6,435 bases of DNA from an uncultured Pseudomonadota bacterium (GTDB lineage: Bacteria > Pseudomonadota > Gammaproteobacteria > Burkholderiales > SG8-39). The position numbers were made by a program, and so were the translations under genes. The stretch is taken from positions 1-6,435 of the forward strand of contig CAIPGJ010000673.1 of the NCBI GenBank assembly GCA_903864555.1. Direction: 5' to 3'. The notes under the pieces were generated by a model. It saw nothing but the letters and a program-made list of their open reading frames with translations. It searched no databases and was not told the DNA's origin. Position 1 is the first letter of the stretch; every line of letters starts with the position of its first letter. Below, in pieces: positions 6,204 to 6,435 of the stretch.

Positions 6204-6435
6204 TCAGCCGCGGCTATGTTTGACGACTTTCGCTCGCAGGTCGTGCTTGTCGGCGCCAGTCACCTTCACCTGGGCAAACGCTCCGACGCGCAAGGCCTTG
6301 CCGTCCTCCACCACCACAACGCCGTCGATCTCTGGGGCATCGGCGCTGGACCGTGCAATGGCCAGTCCGTCTTCGGTGATTTCATCCACCAGAACCGTGA
6401 TGGTCTTGCCCACCCTGGCTTTGAGGCGTTTGGCA
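6204..6435 (-). CDS. rimO: Ribosomal protein S12 methylthiotransferase RimO, C-terminal fragment
   Basis: The frame enters from the right edge and ends at TGA 6206-6204, leaving the last 76 residues. It reads A-K-R-L-K-A-R-V-G-K, then V-L-V-D-E-I, then S-S-A-D-A-P-E-I-D-G-V-V-V-V, and ends with A-D-K-H-D-L-R-A-K-V-V. The A-D-A-P-E-I-D-G block followed by A-D-x-H-D-L is diagnostic of the C-terminal TRAM domain of RimO. This radical-SAM enzyme adds a methylthio group to a conserved aspartate of ribosomal protein S12. The TRAM domain contacts the protein target. The radical-SAM and N-terminal iron-sulfur domains (roughly 360 residues) lie outside the window. The TauD-like gene follows on the same strand after 147 bases, so a shared transcript is possible but not required. 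Confidence 0.93.
   Translation of the reverse strand, partial: AKRLKARVGKTITVLVDEITEDGLAIARSSADAPEIDGVVVVEDGKALRVGAFAQVKVTGADKHDLRAKVVKHSRG

Overview
The window comes from a GC-rich proteobacterium, most likely a gammaproteobacterium. The evidence is the prfB-lysS gene pair with the classical RF2 recoding site, a RimO of proteobacterial type, and an envelope glycine-zipper protein of the kind common in Beta- and Gammaproteobacteria. The species cannot be named from the sequence alone. The stretch looks chromosomal. I see no rRNA, tRNA, CRISPR array, insertion sequence or phage gene.

Layout. (1) Positions 1-89, minus strand: the first 29 codons of a membrane protein that resembles DsbB and runs off the left edge. 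(2) Positions 90-221: a divergent intergenic region with a consensus -10 box (175-180) for prfB and a small dyad (112-126) near the DsbB-like start. (3) Positions 222-1326, plus: prfB (RF2), made through a programmed +1 frameshift at CTT TGA C (300-306), so the gene appears as two frames. (4) Positions 1343-2854, plus: lysS, 16 bases after prfB and clearly in the same operon. (5) Positions 3021-3806, plus: an inner-membrane-anchored or envelope protein with a glycine-zipper (2TM) domain, preceded by an intergenic region with TGTNAC/GTTACA repeats. (6) Positions 3818-3848: a strong hairpin between two convergent genes. (7) Positions 3885-5213, minus: a class III omega-amino acid:pyruvate transaminase. 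(8) Positions 5286-6056, minus: a TauD/TfdA-fold protein with altered active-site residues. (9) Positions 6204-6435, minus: the C-terminal TRAM end of rimO, cut by the right edge.

Functionally, prfB, lysS and rimO are translation housekeeping genes. The transaminase and the TauD-like gene are adjacent, co-oriented and 72 bases apart, so they probably form a small accessory metabolic unit. The most interesting part of the window is the TauD-like protein. At the expected HxD iron motif it has His-Ser-His-Gly-Glu. It also lacks the Thr that helps bind 2-oxoglutarate, and it has Glu where TauD and TfdA have the Arg that binds the substrate's acidic group. A nested inverted repeat lies just upstream of its ribosome binding site. 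Together these suggest an uncharacterised oxygenase or oxygenase-like protein, possibly acting on an amine that the neighbouring transaminase also handles. That last step is inference.
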